Positions 54,970 through 64,000 of a stretch of 64,000 bases of DNA are shown in pieces. The DNA comes from Pseudomonas xionganensis. Its GTDB lineage: Bacteria > Pseudomonadota > Gammaproteobacteria > Pseudomonadales > Pseudomonadaceae. The first letter of the stretch is position 1. Each line of letters opens with the position of its first letter. The stretch covers positions 248,001-312,000 of the forward strand of contig NZ_WKJZ01000001.1 in NCBI RefSeq assembly GCF_009763245.1, in the 5' to 3' direction. Position numbers and translations under genes: made by a program. Below the pieces are notes generated by a model. That model was given only the letters and a program-made list of their open reading frames with translations, had not been told where the DNA came from and made no database searches.

Positions 54970-56166
54970 ATGGAACTGGTTTTCGATGTGGTCAGTGCAC
55001 AGCAGTTCGTGCCAGGTCTATTGACCAGCAAAACCTTCAAGCAGGCCGGCGGCATTATTGGCCGGGCCGAGGATTGCGACTGGGTGATTCCGGATCGCAA
55101 GCGCGTGCTGTCCGGGCGCCATGCCGAGGTGAGCTATCGCGATGGTTCGTTCTTTCTGACCGATACCAGCAGCAATGGCATCCAGCTCAAGGACAGCGGC
55201 GCCGGCCTGCGCAAGGGTCAGCCCCAGCGCATCGAGCATGGTAGCGTGTATTGCCTGGGCGACTTCGAGATTCGTGCGCGGCTGATCCAGGATCCAGCCC
55301 TGTTCGAGGGCGATATCGGTCATGCCCAGCCGGCCGGCAGCATTATTCCAGACGATGCCTTTCTCGACCTCGACCCGCTGACCGCCCTCGACCAGCAGGA
55401 GCGCGTCTACGCCCAGGTGGATGACCTGACCGCCATTATCCGCCCCCAGGTGGCGCCGGCGCAGCAGCGCGACTATGCGCAGATCGACGAGGAAAACCTG
55501 CTGGTACCGCAGCTGGTCGAGCCCAAGGCAGCGCCCGTGGCCCAGCCTGCGCCGGAACCGGTTCGCCTGCCGCCGAGCTTCTGGGACAAGTTCGGCGAAG
55601 CCCTGGGCGTACGTCTGGATGACCTCGACGACGAGGCTCGCGAAGCCCTGGCGATTAATGCCGCCAGGCTGCTCAAGCAGAGCGTCGGCAGCCTGCAGCA
55701 GGCCCTGCGCACCCGCAGCGAGCTGAAGAATGAGCTGCGCCTGGCCCTGACCACGGTGCAGAGCGCCGGCAATAACCCGCTCAAGCACAGCGCCGACAGC
55801 GCGGAGGCCTTGACCACGCTGCTGCGCGGCGGCAAGCCCGGCGCCCTCAGCGCGGAACAGAGCATCAGCCGTGGTTTCCGCGACCTGCAGGCCCATCAGG
55901 TGGCCCTGCTCGCCGCCAGCCGCGCCGCCCTCAAGGGCATGTTCCAGCAGCTGTCGCCGGAGCAGCTGAGCCTGCGTTTCGAGCGTGAGGGGCGCAAGCC
56001 GCTGATCGCCACCGCCGGCAGCCGCTGGCGCGCCTACCGCCGCCTGCACAGTGCCCTGGAACAGAACGATGAGTGGAGTGAACGCCTGTTCGCCCGCGAC
56101 TTCGCCCACAGCTATGAAGAACAGGTTCGCCTGATCGCCACCCTCAACACCGACGTTCAAGGATGA
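54970..56166 (+). CDS. fha: FHA-domain T6SS protein (TagH/Fha type)
   Basis: This 398-residue protein has an N-terminal forkhead-associated domain (about 5-100) with the phosphothreonine-binding residues in GRAEDCDWVIPD, SGRHAEV and SSNGIQL. A linker with short acidic repeats follows, then a C-terminal TagH domain (about 200-398). It should bind a threonine-phosphorylated partner made by the kinase at 63139 and promote T6SS assembly; the phosphatase at 62394 would reverse this. AAGGAG precedes the ATG. The stop overlaps a possible early tssJ start. Confidence 0.92.
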   Translation: MELVFDVVSAQQFVPGLLTSKTFKQAGGIIGRAEDCDWVIPDRKRVLSGRHAEVSYRDGSFFLTDTSSNGIQLKDSGAGLRKGQPQRIEHGSVYCLGDFEIRARLIQDPALFEGDIGHAQPAGSIIPDDAFLDLDPLTALDQQERVYAQVDDLTAIIRPQVAPAQQRDYAQIDEENLLVPQLVEPKAAPVAQPAPEPVRLPPSFWDKFGEALGVRLDDLDDEAREALAINAARLLKQSVGSLQQALRTRSELKNELRLALTTVQSAGNNPLKHSADSAEALTTLLRGGKPGALSAEQSISRGFRDLQAHQVALLAASRAALKGMFQQLSPEQLSLRFEREGRKPLIATAGSRWRAYRRLHSALEQNDEWSERLFARDFAHSYEEQVRLIATLNTDVQG

Positions 56167-56171
56167 TTGCC

Positions 56172-56642
56172 ATGTCCCGCCTTACCCTGCTCGCCCTGCT
56201 GGCCGCCGTTCTCGGGCTGACCGGCTGCGCGGCACTGTCGCCCTATTCGGAGATGACCAAGCTCGACCTGACCCTTGCGGGCAGTGAAGCGCTCAACCCG
56301 GACCTGCACGGCCGGCCCTCGCCCATCGTGCTACGCCTGATCGAACTCAAGCATCCGGTGGCCTTCGAGAATGCCGATTTCTTCAGCCTCTACCAGCGCC
56401 CCAAGGAAGCCCTGGCCCCGGATATGGTGGTGCAGGAAGAGCTGGAGCTGCGCCCCGGCGAAACCCGCGAGCTGAAACTCTCGGTGCAGCCAGGCAGCCG
56501 CTATGTCGGCGTGCTGGCCGCCTACCGCGATCTGCCGGAAAGCCACTGGCGCCTGGTCATCCCCCTGCAGGAGCAGCAGCGTAACCGCAGCGAACTGCGC
56601 CTGGATGCCCAGGGTATCCAGACCATTCAGGACGAGGACTGA
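56172..56642 (+). CDS. tssJ: TssJ, outer-membrane lipoprotein
   Basis: This 156-residue protein has a lipoprotein signal ending LGLTGC (Cys at about residue 19). A compact beta-sandwich typical of TssJ follows (SPIVLRLIELKHPVAFENADFFSLY). It anchors the membrane complex to the outer membrane and binds TssM in the periplasm. I choose the ATG at 56172 because AAGGA is 8 bases upstream; an ATG at 56163 overlaps the fha stop and would add three residues. Confidence 0.92.
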   Translation: MSRLTLLALLAAVLGLTGCAALSPYSEMTKLDLTLAGSEALNPDLHGRPSPIVLRLIELKHPVAFENADFFSLYQRPKEALAPDMVVQEELELRPGETRELKLSVQPGSRYVGVLAAYRDLPESHWRLVIPLQEQQRNRSELRLDAQGIQTIQDED

Positions 56643-56645
56643 GCC

Positions 56646-57977
56646 ATGACCATGCATAAAGTGGTCTGGCAGGAAGGCATGCTGCTGCGCCCGCAGCACT
56701 TCCAGCAGAACGACCGTTACTACGACCAGCAGCTGAAGATCCGCACGCAGAAGCTGTCCAGCTATGCCTGGGGCTTTTTCGAGCTGGAGATCGACCGCCA
56801 GTTCCTCAATATGGGCAAGCTGGTGCTGAGCAAGGCCAGTGGCATCCTGCCCGATGGCAGCCTGTTCGATATCGGCGCCGAGCGCGAACCCCTGGCCCTG
56901 GATGTGCCGCCCAATACCGGCAACACGCCGATCTACCTAGCCCTGCCCCTGGTCACCGGCAACCATATCGAGAGCCGCCGCCCGGAGCAGCAGGACGTGC
57001 TGGCGCGCTACACCGCCTTCGACGAGGAAGTGGTCGACTCCAACGCCGGCGACAGCGCCACCAGCCAGGTCAGCTGCGGCCGCCCGGACTTCCGCCTGCT
57101 GCTCGGCGAACAGCAGAGCGACCAGGCCTATGTGAAGCTCAAGCTGTGCGACGTGCTGGACACCACGCCGGACGGGGTGATCAGCCTCGACCCGGAATTT
57201 ATCCCCACCTACGTCAACTTCCAGGCTTCCGGCTACCTGCTGAGCTGCCTCAAGGAAGTGATCAGCATGCTCGCCCACCGCGGCGATATCCTCGCCGAAC
57301 GTATCCGCGCCACCGGCAAGGTGGGCGGCGCCGAATTCGGCGACTTTATGATGCTGCAGCTGATCAACCGCTTCGAGCCGGTGCTGCGCCATTACCTGGG
57401 CATCGAGCAGGTGCACCCGGAGGAGATCTACCGCGAGCTGCTCGGCCTGCTCGGCGAGCTGTCGACCTTCTCCAGCGAGATCAAGCGCCCGCGCCTGGAC
57501 AGCCGCTACCTGCACAGCGACCAGGGCCTGAGCTTTCGCAAGCTGATGGATGCGATCCGTCAGGTGCTGTCCATGGTGCTGGAGCAGCATGCCATCGAGC
57601 TGCTGCTGCAACAGCGTCAGTACGGCATCCAGGTGTCGCCGCTGCACGACCACAAGCTGCTCGGCACCTCCAGCTTCGTCCTCGCCGCCAGCGCCCAGTG
57701 CGACTCCGAAGAGCTGCGCAACCGCCTGCCGGCGCACCTCAAGGTCGGCCCGGTGGAGCGCATCCGCCAACTGGTCAACCTGCACCTGCCGGGGATCAAG
57801 GTCAAACCCCTGCCGGTGGCGCCGCGGCAGATCCCCTTCCACTCGGGCAAGACCTACTTCGCCCTGGAACTCAGCTCCGAGGAGCTGGCGCAACTGGAGC
57901 GCTCCGGCGGCTTCGCCTTCCACGTGTCCGGGGAGTTCTCCGGGCTTGAGCTGAAATTCTGGGCGATCAGGAACTGA
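56646..57977 (+). CDS. tssK: TssK, baseplate adaptor
   Basis: This 443-residue protein opens with VVWQEGMLLRPQHFQQNDRYYD, the conserved TssK N-terminus that binds TssFG. The helical middle follows, and then the C-terminal domain that contacts TssL/TssM. It links baseplate to membrane complex and resembles phage receptor-binding proteins. It is separated from tssJ by 3 bases and overlaps tssL by 1 base. Confidence 0.96.
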   Translation: MTMHKVVWQEGMLLRPQHFQQNDRYYDQQLKIRTQKLSSYAWGFFELEIDRQFLNMGKLVLSKASGILPDGSLFDIGAEREPLALDVPPNTGNTPIYLALPLVTGNHIESRRPEQQDVLARYTAFDEEVVDSNAGDSATSQVSCGRPDFRLLLGEQQSDQAYVKLKLCDVLDTTPDGVISLDPEFIPTYVNFQASGYLLSCLKEVISMLAHRGDILAERIRATGKVGGAEFGDFMMLQLINRFEPVLRHYLGIEQVHPEEIYRELLGLLGELSTFSSEIKRPRLDSRYLHSDQGLSFRKLMDAIRQVLSMVLEQHAIELLLQQRQYGIQVSPLHDHKLLGTSSFVLAASAQCDSEELRNRLPAHLKVGPVERIRQLVNLHLPGIKVKPLPVAPRQIPFHSGKTYFALELSSEELAQLERSGGFAFHVSGEFSGLELKFWAIRN

Positions 57978-58858
57978 TGATGAGCACCAAGGAAATGGAA
58001 TACGGCCAGGACGACAAGACCGTCATCCTCAACCGTCGCGGCGACGCCGCCGAACACAGCCCGCTGACCGACTTCAGCGCCCCGCCCCGCTTCGAGCAGC
58101 TGGAGGAGCGGATGATCTACGCCGCCCGCCTGCGCCCAGCCGAGGCCTTCAATGTCAGCCTCAACCCCCTGGTGGCCGCGGCTGCCAGCCTGCTCTCGGA
58201 GGTGGTGCGGCTCAAGCACAGCTTCGAGGCCGAAGATATGCAGGCGCTCAACCAGCGGCTGTCCAGCGCCATCAAGTTGTTCGAGCACCGCGCCCTGCAT
58301 GACGGCGCCGAAAGCAGCCAGGTGATGGCCGCCCGCTATGTGCTCTGTACCGTGGTCGATGAGGCGGTGGTCACCACGCCCTGGGGCAACGAGAGCCAGT
58401 GGGCGCAGATCAGCCTGCTGTCCTCCTTCCACAACGAAACCTTCGGTGGCGAGAAGTTCTTCCAGCTGCTCGAACGCCTGTCGCGCAACCCGGTCAAGCA
58501 CCTGCCGATGCTGGAGCTGATGTACCTGTGCCTGTCCCTCGGCTTCGAGGGCAAATACCGCGTATTGCCGCGCGGCATGCTCGAACTGGAAGCGGTGCGT
58601 GACAGCCTGTACCGGCAGATCCGCCAGATGCGCGGCGACGTACCACGGGAAATCTCGCCGCACTGGCAGGGCCTCAAGGACACCCGCCGGCGCCTGATCC
58701 GCATCGTCCCGTGGTGGCTGGTGGCGCTGTTCACCCTGGTCTGCCTGGCGGTGATGTACGGCGGTTTTGCCTGGGTGTTGGGCGAGCAGCGCGAAACGAT
58801 TCTGCAGCCCTATGAGCAACTCGACCCGTCCGCGGGTATCAGCATGGATGATCGGTAA
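57977..58858 (+). CDS. tssL: TssL, DotU-like inner-membrane protein
   Basis: This 293-residue DotU-family protein has a cytoplasmic helical domain (about 55-250; NPLVAAAASLLSEVVRLKH, then ARYVLCTVVDEAVVTTPWG). A single C-terminal membrane helix follows (about 252-274) and then a short tail with no peptidoglycan-binding domain. It forms the inner-membrane complex with TssM. The N-terminal 40 residues are a polar extension with a Lys-Thr-Val stretch. The start and stop overlap both neighbours by 1 base. Confidence 0.95.
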   Translation: MMSTKEMEYGQDDKTVILNRRGDAAEHSPLTDFSAPPRFEQLEERMIYAARLRPAEAFNVSLNPLVAAAASLLSEVVRLKHSFEAEDMQALNQRLSSAIKLFEHRALHDGAESSQVMAARYVLCTVVDEAVVTTPWGNESQWAQISLLSSFHNETFGGEKFFQLLERLSRNPVKHLPMLELMYLCLSLGFEGKYRVLPRGMLELEAVRDSLYRQIRQMRGDVPREISPHWQGLKDTRRRLIRIVPWWLVALFTLVCLAVMYGGFAWVLGEQRETILQPYEQLDPSAGISMDDR

Positions 58859-61800
58859 TGAAGAGTTTTTTCGGCAAGTTAGCCGCCTTTTTCCGCAAGA
58901 CCTGGGTCTGGAGCCTGTGCCTGGTGCTGGTCCTGGCGCTGCTGGTGTGGTTCGTCGGCCCGCTGCTGGCGGTCAACGATTACAAGTTCTGGGAGTCGGC
59001 CAGCAGCCGCCTGCTGAGCATCAGCCTGCTGTTCCTGTGCTGGGGCCTGGCCATGGTCTTTGTCAGCTGGCGTGCCAGCGCGCGCAAGAAGGCCGAGGAA
59101 GATGACGCCGAGGCCCAGGAGCGCCTGCGCCGCGAAGACCTGATCAACGAAGAACAGAGCGAACTGCGCAGCCGCTTCAAGCAGGCCCTGCACACCCTCA
59201 AGCGCTCCAGCCTGTACCGGGGCCGCAGCGAGAAGTGGCGCAACGAGCTGCCCTGGTACCTGCTGCTCGGCCCCCAGGGCAGCGGCAAGACCAGCCTGCT
59301 GGACTTCTCCGGCCTGGACTTCCCGCTCAACCGCGGCGACCAGCAGCGCCTGACCAAGGATGTGTCCGGCACCCGTTACGCCGACTGGTATTTCGCCGAT
59401 CACGCCGTGCTGATCGACACCGCCGGACGCTACCTGAGCCAGCCCGACCCGCAGGTCGATGGCCGCGGCTGGGGCACTCTGCTGGAGCTGCTACGCAAGC
59501 GCCGCGCCCGCCCGCTCAATGGCGTACTGGTCAATATCCCCCTGGAGCAGCTGCAGGGTGGCAGCGAGCTGGAGCTGGAAAACCTGGCCCGGCAGACCCG
59601 CCAGCGCCTGCAGGATATCCAGCAGCGCCTGGGCGCCGATGTGCCGGTGTATCTGGTGCTGAGCAAGGCCGACAAGGTGCTCGGCTTCGACGAGTTCTTC
59701 GACCAGCTGTCGCGCGAGGAAAGCGATCAGGTGCTCGGTGCCAGTTTGCGCAAGGAGCAGAACAGCAGCGATATCCAGGTGCTGCGCCATGAGTTCGAAG
59801 AGCTGCTGCGCCGCCTCAACAGCCAGGTGATCCTGCGCATGCACCAGGAGCGCGATACCCAGCGTCGCGGGCGCATCCTCGACTTCCCGCACCAGCTGGG
59901 CCTGATCGGCGAGCGCCTGTGCCTATTCTGCGAGCTGGCCTTCAGCGGCAACCGCTACCAGCGCGCCAGCCAGCTGCGCGGTTTCTACCTGACCAGCGCG
60001 CCGCAGCTGGGTGAGCAGCTGGACCCGCTGACCGCCGGCATCGGTCGCAACCTGGGCCTGGCCGGCAGTGCCCTGCCGACCTTCCGCAGCGGCCGCGCGC
60101 GCTTTATCAATCATCTGCTGACCCGGGTGATCTTCCCCGAGGCCGACCTGGCCAGCCTGGACCAGAAGGAAGTGCGGCGCATCGACTGGGGCCAGCGCGC
60201 CCTGTATGCCGGCGCCTTCGCCTGCCTGGCGCTGTTCGGCCTGGTCTGGGCCAGCGGCTTCTCGGCCAACCACGGGCGCCTGGAACAGCTGCGCGATCTG
60301 GCCCAGCAACTGCTGCAACAGCATCAAAACCTGAGCCCCCAGGACGACGCCCTGCGCACTCTCAAGGCCCTGGACCAGAGCTACGCCGCCACCCAGGTGT
60401 TCCCGCCCAAGGGTGAGGTGTCCTACCTGCAGCGCGGTGGCCTGTACCAGGGCGAACCGGTCGAGCCGAGCGTCCAGCGCGCCTACCGTGGCGAACTGGA
60501 GCACCTGCTACTGAGCCGGGTCGGCCGTCAGCTGGAGGCCCAGGTACGGGCCAACCTGAACGACCGCGAGCGCCTGCTCAACAGCCTGCGCGCCTACCTG
60601 ATGCTCAATCTGGAGGAGCGCCGCGACCCGGTCTTCCTGCAGGAGTGGCTGGCCGCCGACTGGTCGCTGCGCTATGCCGGCAACAGCGCCGGGCAACGCG
60701 GCCTCAACCAGCACTTCGAGCGCCTGCTGGCCGAGTCCTTCACCCCTTATGAGCTGGACGCCAATCTGGTGGCCGAGGCGCGCAAGGTGCTGCGCAGCGA
60801 ATCCCTGGCCAGCGTGGTCTACCGCATGCTGCGCGACCAGGCCCGCAGCCTGCCGGACTATCGCCTGAGCCAGAAACTGGGGCCCCAGGGCCATCTGTTC
60901 CTCGGCGCCGAGCACAGCTTCCCCGGTTTCTATACCCAGCGCGGCTACCAGAAGATGTTCGTCGCCCAGGGCTCCGACCTGGTGCGCGACATCCTGCGTG
61001 ACAACTGGGTGCTGGGCGAAAGCGACAGCCTCAGCGCCGCCGATCTCGGCCGCCTGATGGTGGAACTGGAGCAGCTGTACTTCCGCGACTATGCCAACTA
61101 CTGGGGTGAGGCCCTGGCCCAGCTCAGCCTGCAGCCGATCAGCAGCGCCAGCCAGGGCGCACGCCAGTTGGCCGGCCTCAGCGCCGCCAGCTCGCCGCTG
61201 CTGCTCTTGCTCAGCGAGGTGCGCGAGAACACCCGCTTCAAGGGCCTGGCCGAAGCCGCCGACGCCACTGCGGATGCCGCCGATGCGCTGAAAGGGGCCA
61301 AGGGCAAACTGGGCAAGGTCGCCAAACTGGCCAGCTCGGCCGCCGAGCAGACCCAGGCAGCCCTGCTGAAAAACACCCCGGACACCGCGCGCAAGACCCT
61401 GGAGCGGCGCTTCGAGCCGCTGCACCGCCTGCTCGACGATGAGGGTGCCCCCAGTGCCGAGCTGGACAACAGCCTGCAGGCCCTGGATGCCCTGCAACTG
61501 CAGCTGGCCAGCCTGGCCCACGCCAGCGCGCCACAACAGGCCGCCTTCGAACTGGCCAAGGCGCGCATGGGTGGCCGTCGCGATGCCATCAATGAGGTGC
61601 GCAGCAGCGCCGCGCGCCTGCCGCAGCCGGTCGGCAACTGGCTTGGCCTGCTCGCCGAAGACAGCTGGGGCATGGTCCTCGCTGACGCCTACCACTACCT
61701 CAACCAGCGCTACCGCAGCGAACTGTACGCCGCCTACCAGGGCTCGCTGCAGCAGCGCTACCCGTTCAGCGCCCACAGCGAAAGCGACGTGGCCATTGCC

Positions 61801-62397
61801 GACTTCCGCGAGTTCTTCAAGGCCCAGGGCATTGCCGAACGCTTCTTCGACGGCTACCTCAAGCCCTTCGTCAGCGGCAGCGCCGGCCAGTACCAGCTGC
61901 GCCGGGTCGATGGTCGCGGCCTGCCGCTGTCGGGGGAGTTCCTGCAGCAGATGAGCCATGCGCAAACCATCCGCCGCAGCTTCTTCGCCGAAAACCCCAA
62001 CGAGCCCAAGGTGCTGTTCAAGCTGGAGCCCTATTCCCTGGACTCCAGCCTCAGCCGCGCCGACTTCCGCTTCGGCAATCAGCAGATGGAATACCGCCAC
62101 GGCCCCATTCTGCAGACCGCCTTCAGCTGGCCGGCCGAAGGCAGCGAAGGGCGCACCAGCCTGGCGGTGGAAGAGCTGACCGGGCGCCGCGTCGGTATCG
62201 AGAAGAACAGCGGCCCCTGGTCGCTGTTCCGCCTGCTCGACCTGATGCAGGTGGACTACCACAGCGGCCGCGACGTGCTGATGCTCAAGGCCGACCTGGG
62301 CGGCCTGCGCGCCAACTACCTGCTGCACAGCCAGCGCTCGCCGAACCCCTTCGACCTCGGCCTGCTGCGCAGCTTCGAGCTGCCGGCCAAGCTGTGA
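58858..62397 (+). CDS. tssM: TssM, IcmF-like inner-membrane protein
   Basis: This 1179-residue protein has two N-terminal membrane helices (about 16-38 and 52-70). A cytoplasmic NTPase-like domain follows with Walker A GPQGSGKTS (138-146) and DTAGRY near residue 185. A third helix lies at about 445-465, then a large periplasmic part with IcmF-related and DUF1215-type C-terminal regions that reach TssJ. The intact Walker A suggests nucleotide binding, as in one subset of TssM. It spans the envelope as the core of the secretion channel. Confidence 0.96.
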   Translation: MKSFFGKLAAFFRKTWVWSLCLVLVLALLVWFVGPLLAVNDYKFWESASSRLLSISLLFLCWGLAMVFVSWRASARKKAEEDDAEAQERLRREDLINEEQSELRSRFKQALHTLKRSSLYRGRSEKWRNELPWYLLLGPQGSGKTSLLDFSGLDFPLNRGDQQRLTKDVSGTRYADWYFADHAVLIDTAGRYLSQPDPQVDGRGWGTLLELLRKRRARPLNGVLVNIPLEQLQGGSELELENLARQTRQRLQDIQQRLGADVPVYLVLSKADKVLGFDEFFDQLSREESDQVLGASLRKEQNSSDIQVLRHEFEELLRRLNSQVILRMHQERDTQRRGRILDFPHQLGLIGERLCLFCELAFSGNRYQRASQLRGFYLTSAPQLGEQLDPLTAGIGRNLGLAGSALPTFRSGRARFINHLLTRVIFPEADLASLDQKEVRRIDWGQRALYAGAFACLALFGLVWASGFSANHGRLEQLRDLAQQLLQQHQNLSPQDDALRTLKALDQSYAATQVFPPKGEVSYLQRGGLYQGEPVEPSVQRAYRGELEHLLLSRVGRQLEAQVRANLNDRERLLNSLRAYLMLNLEERRDPVFLQEWLAADWSLRYAGNSAGQRGLNQHFERLLAESFTPYELDANLVAEARKVLRSESLASVVYRMLRDQARSLPDYRLSQKLGPQGHLFLGAEHSFPGFYTQRGYQKMFVAQGSDLVRDILRDNWVLGESDSLSAADLGRLMVELEQLYFRDYANYWGEALAQLSLQPISSASQGARQLAGLSAASSPLLLLLSEVRENTRFKGLAEAADATADAADALKGAKGKLGKVAKLASSAAEQTQAALLKNTPDTARKTLERRFEPLHRLLDDEGAPSAELDNSLQALDALQLQLASLAHASAPQQAAFELAKARMGGRRDAINEVRSSAARLPQPVGNWLGLLAEDSWGMVLADAYHYLNQRYRSELYAAYQGSLQQRYPFSAHSESDVAIADFREFFKAQGIAERFFDGYLKPFVSGSAGQYQLRRVDGRGLPLSGEFLQQMSHAQTIRRSFFAENPNEPKVLFKLEPYSLDSSLSRADFRFGNQQMEYRHGPILQTAFSWPAEGSEGRTSLAVEELTGRRVGIEKNSGPWSLFRLLDLMQVDYHSGRDVLMLKADLGGLRANYLLHSQRSPNPFDLGLLRSFELPAKL

Positions 62398-63128
62398 TGA
62401 GCGAACTGGCCGTACGCCACTGGCGCAGCGCCGCGCGCACCGACACCGGCAAGGTACGCGCGCGCAACGAGGACGCCTTCCTGGCCCTGCCCGAGCAGGG
62501 CCTGTGGGTGGTGGCCGATGGCATGGGCGGGCACCAGAACGGCGCCCTGGCCAGCCGCCTGATCGTCGAGCAGCTGGCCGAGCCCAGCGCAGGCGACCTG
62601 CAGCAGCGCCTGAATGAGCTGCGCAAGCGCCTGCACGTCCTTAACCGCCGCCTGGGTCAGGAGCTGACGGTCACCGCCGCACGCCCCGACCCGGTGATCG
62701 GCAGCACCGTGGTCGCCCTGCTGATCGAGGGTGACCGCGCCGCCTGCGTCTGGGCCGGCGACAGCCGCTGCTACCTGTGGCGTGGTGCGCGTCTGTACCA
62801 GCTCAGCCGCGACCATTCGCTGTTGCAGCAACTGATCGACGAACAGGGCCTGGCGCCGCAGGAGGCCGCCCGTCACCCGGCCGCCCACGCCCTGACCCGG
62901 GCCATCGGCGCCAGCGAGGAACTCAAGCTGGAGATCCTCGAACTGGAGCTGCTGCCCGGCGATGCCTTTCTGCTGTGCAGCGATGGCCTGTACCAGGGGC
63001 TGTCAGCCGACGATCTGAGCGCGGCCCTGAGCCTGCCCTCGCCACAGCTCACGCTCAATCGCTTGTTCCAGCAGGCCCTCGACGGCCCGGCGCGGGACAA
63101 CCTGAGCGCCGTGGTGATCCGCCAATGA
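62394..63128 (+). CDS. pppA: PP2C-family Ser/Thr phosphatase (PppA/Stp1 type)
   Basis: This 244-residue PP2C phosphatase has the metal-binding motifs RARNEDAF, VVADGMGGHQNG, LLCSDGLYQG and ARDNLSAVVI. It should remove phosphate from proteins modified by the adjacent kinase and so hold T6SS firing in check. It overlaps the tssM stop by 4 bases and is followed by the kinase gene after 10 bases. The same order (stp1, stk1) closes P. aeruginosa HSI-II. Confidence 0.94.
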   Translation: MMSELAVRHWRSAARTDTGKVRARNEDAFLALPEQGLWVVADGMGGHQNGALASRLIVEQLAEPSAGDLQQRLNELRKRLHVLNRRLGQELTVTAARPDPVIGSTVVALLIEGDRAACVWAGDSRCYLWRGARLYQLSRDHSLLQQLIDEQGLAPQEAARHPAAHALTRAIGASEELKLEILELELLPGDAFLLCSDGLYQGLSADDLSAALSLPSPQLTLNRLFQQALDGPARDNLSAVVIRQ

Positions 63129-63138
63129 GGAACCCCGC

Positions 63139-64000
63139 ATGAGCGAAACCCTGCTCGACCCGGCACCGGCCGCCGCCAGCGACCTCACCTACTTTGCCCT
63201 GGCCGCCACCGCCGCCCCCTCGCAGGTCGCTGCGGAGCGGATACCCCGCGCCCCCGGCGAGCTGCCGGAGGTGCTCGGTGGGCGCTACAAGATCGAGCGC
63301 CTGCTCGGGGTCGGCGGCATGGGCGCGGTGTATCGCGCCCGCGACCTGCTGCGCGAACAGTTCGGCGACCCTGAGCCCTATGTGGCGCTCAAGACCCTGA
63401 GCGACGATTTCGCCGAATACCCGGACGCCAACGCCCTGCTCTACAGCGAATTCGCCCTGACTGCGCGCCTGACCCATCCCCATGTGGTGCGCCTGTTCGG
63501 CTTCGAGGTGGATGTAGCGAGCCAGCGCGCCTTCCTCACCCTGGAGCTGCTCAAGGGCCTGACCCTCGATCAGCTGCTCAGCGAGCGCCCAGAAGGTCTG
63601 CCCTGGGCCGAGCTGCAGGGCATCGCCGTGCCCCTGCTCGACGCCCTCAGCCACTCCCACCAGCTGGGCGTGCTGCATGGCGATCTCAAACCGAGCAATG
63701 TGATGCTCGCCGAAGACGGCCTGCGCCTGTTCGATTATGGTCTGGGCCAGCCGGTGGAAGGCCTGCTGCCCGGCCTGCCGCGCCTGTGTCGTAATCGTTT
63801 CAGCGCCTGGACACCGCGCTACGCCGCCCTGGAACTGCTCGATGGCGCCGCCCTGAGCGCCCCCGCCGATGTTTATGCGGTGGCCTGCGTGCTCTATGAA
63901 CTGGCCAGCGGCCGCCACCCGTTCCGCCGCCTGAGCGCCAAACAGGCCAAGGCCATGCAGCTGGACAAGGTGCTGCAGTGCCCGACGCAGTTGCCTGCCG
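63139..64000 (+). CDS. ppkA: Ser/Thr protein kinase (PpkA/Stk1 type), 3' end outside window
   Basis: The frame is open from ATG 63139 to the window end (287 residues seen). A Hanks-type kinase domain starts at about residue 50: glycine loop LGVGGMGAVY, ATP-site Lys85 in VALKTL, Glu104, catalytic loop HGDLKPSN (Asp182) and metal-binding Asp199. Two usual residues differ: the loop has HGD rather than HRD, and the DFG motif reads DYG. All residues needed for catalysis remain. The kinase is expected to phosphorylate a T6SS component recognised by the FHA protein. The C-terminal region lies outside the window. Confidence 0.92.
   Translation, partial: MSETLLDPAPAAASDLTYFALAATAAPSQVAAERIPRAPGELPEVLGGRYKIERLLGVGGMGAVYRARDLLREQFGDPEPYVALKTLSDDFAEYPDANALLYSEFALTARLTHPHVVRLFGFEVDVASQRAFLTLELLKGLTLDQLLSERPEGLPWAELQGIAVPLLDALSHSHQLGVLHGDLKPSNVMLAEDGLRLFDYGLGQPVEGLLPGLPRLCRNRFSAWTPRYAALELLDGAALSAPADVYAVACVLYELASGRHPFRRLSAKQAKAMQLDKVLQCPTQLPA

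Overview
The window is a high-GC chromosomal segment from a gammaproteobacterium, almost certainly Pseudomonas in the broad sense. The main reason is the block pstS-pstC-pstA-pstB-phoU-response regulator, in which pstA and pstC have the enlarged form and the gene order I know from Pseudomonas. The second reason is a type VI secretion (T6SS) cluster whose order matches the H2/HSI-II cluster of Pseudomonas aeruginosa. A complete ectoine and hydroxyectoine catabolic locus suggests a strain that meets saline or marine material, but the species cannot be fixed from sequence reading alone.

Layout. (1) 1-340: 3' end of a CBS/CorC_HlyC membrane protein. (2) 343-14906: ectoine/5-hydroxyectoine uptake and breakdown. 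On the minus strand lie doeA, doeB and a TRAP binding protein gene, ended by a good intrinsic terminator. They are followed by the Lrp-type regulator doeX and then by doeC, doeD, eutB, eutC, eutA and a DMT-family permease gene. The MocR-type regulator gene enuR diverges from doeA and is followed by the two TRAP membrane subunit genes. (3) 14949-24264: an M23 peptidase gene and the phosphate uptake (Pst/PhoU) operon, with a three-repeat Pho box upstream of pstS. (4) 24493-29100: an acyl-CoA thioesterase, an SH3-domain membrane protein, and a second TRAP transporter with a Tat-type lipoprotein binding protein. (5) 29192-34555: a four-gene MacB/FtsX-type ABC export system with two separate permeases, and a hexose-6-phosphate mutarotase. 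(6) 34556-34999: a gene-free, AT-richer control region with three sets of inverted or direct repeats. (7) 35000-64000: the T6SS cluster tssA-B-C-E, an inserted PAAR/effector cassette, tssF-G-H(clpV), a sigma-54 activator, vgrG with a second effector cassette, a small lipoprotein, fha, tssJ-K-L-M, a PP2C phosphatase, and the start of a Ser/Thr kinase that runs off the end.

How the genes work together. In the ectoine locus, TRAP uptake feeds EutABC (hydroxyectoine to ectoine). DoeA and DoeB then open and deacetylate the ring product, and DoeD and DoeC convert diaminobutyrate to aspartate. EnuR and DoeX are the expected regulators. In the T6SS locus, TssJLM form the membrane complex, TssAEFGK the baseplate, TssBC the sheath and ClpV the recycling ATPase. 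The Fha, phosphatase and kinase proteins are expected to control assembly. No hcp gene lies in the visible cluster.

Most interesting region. Two effector cassettes interrupt the conserved T6SS genes, and base composition and codon use shift abruptly inside the 3' ends of the PAAR and vgrG genes. The vgrG-linked cassette looks like a PoNe-type DNase with its PoNi immunity protein. The PAAR-linked cassette encodes a protein with ADP-ribosyltransferase-like sequence features and a glycine-rich hydrophobic tail, followed by two unassigned genes that are candidate immunity factors. I do not recognise this second set as a described system.
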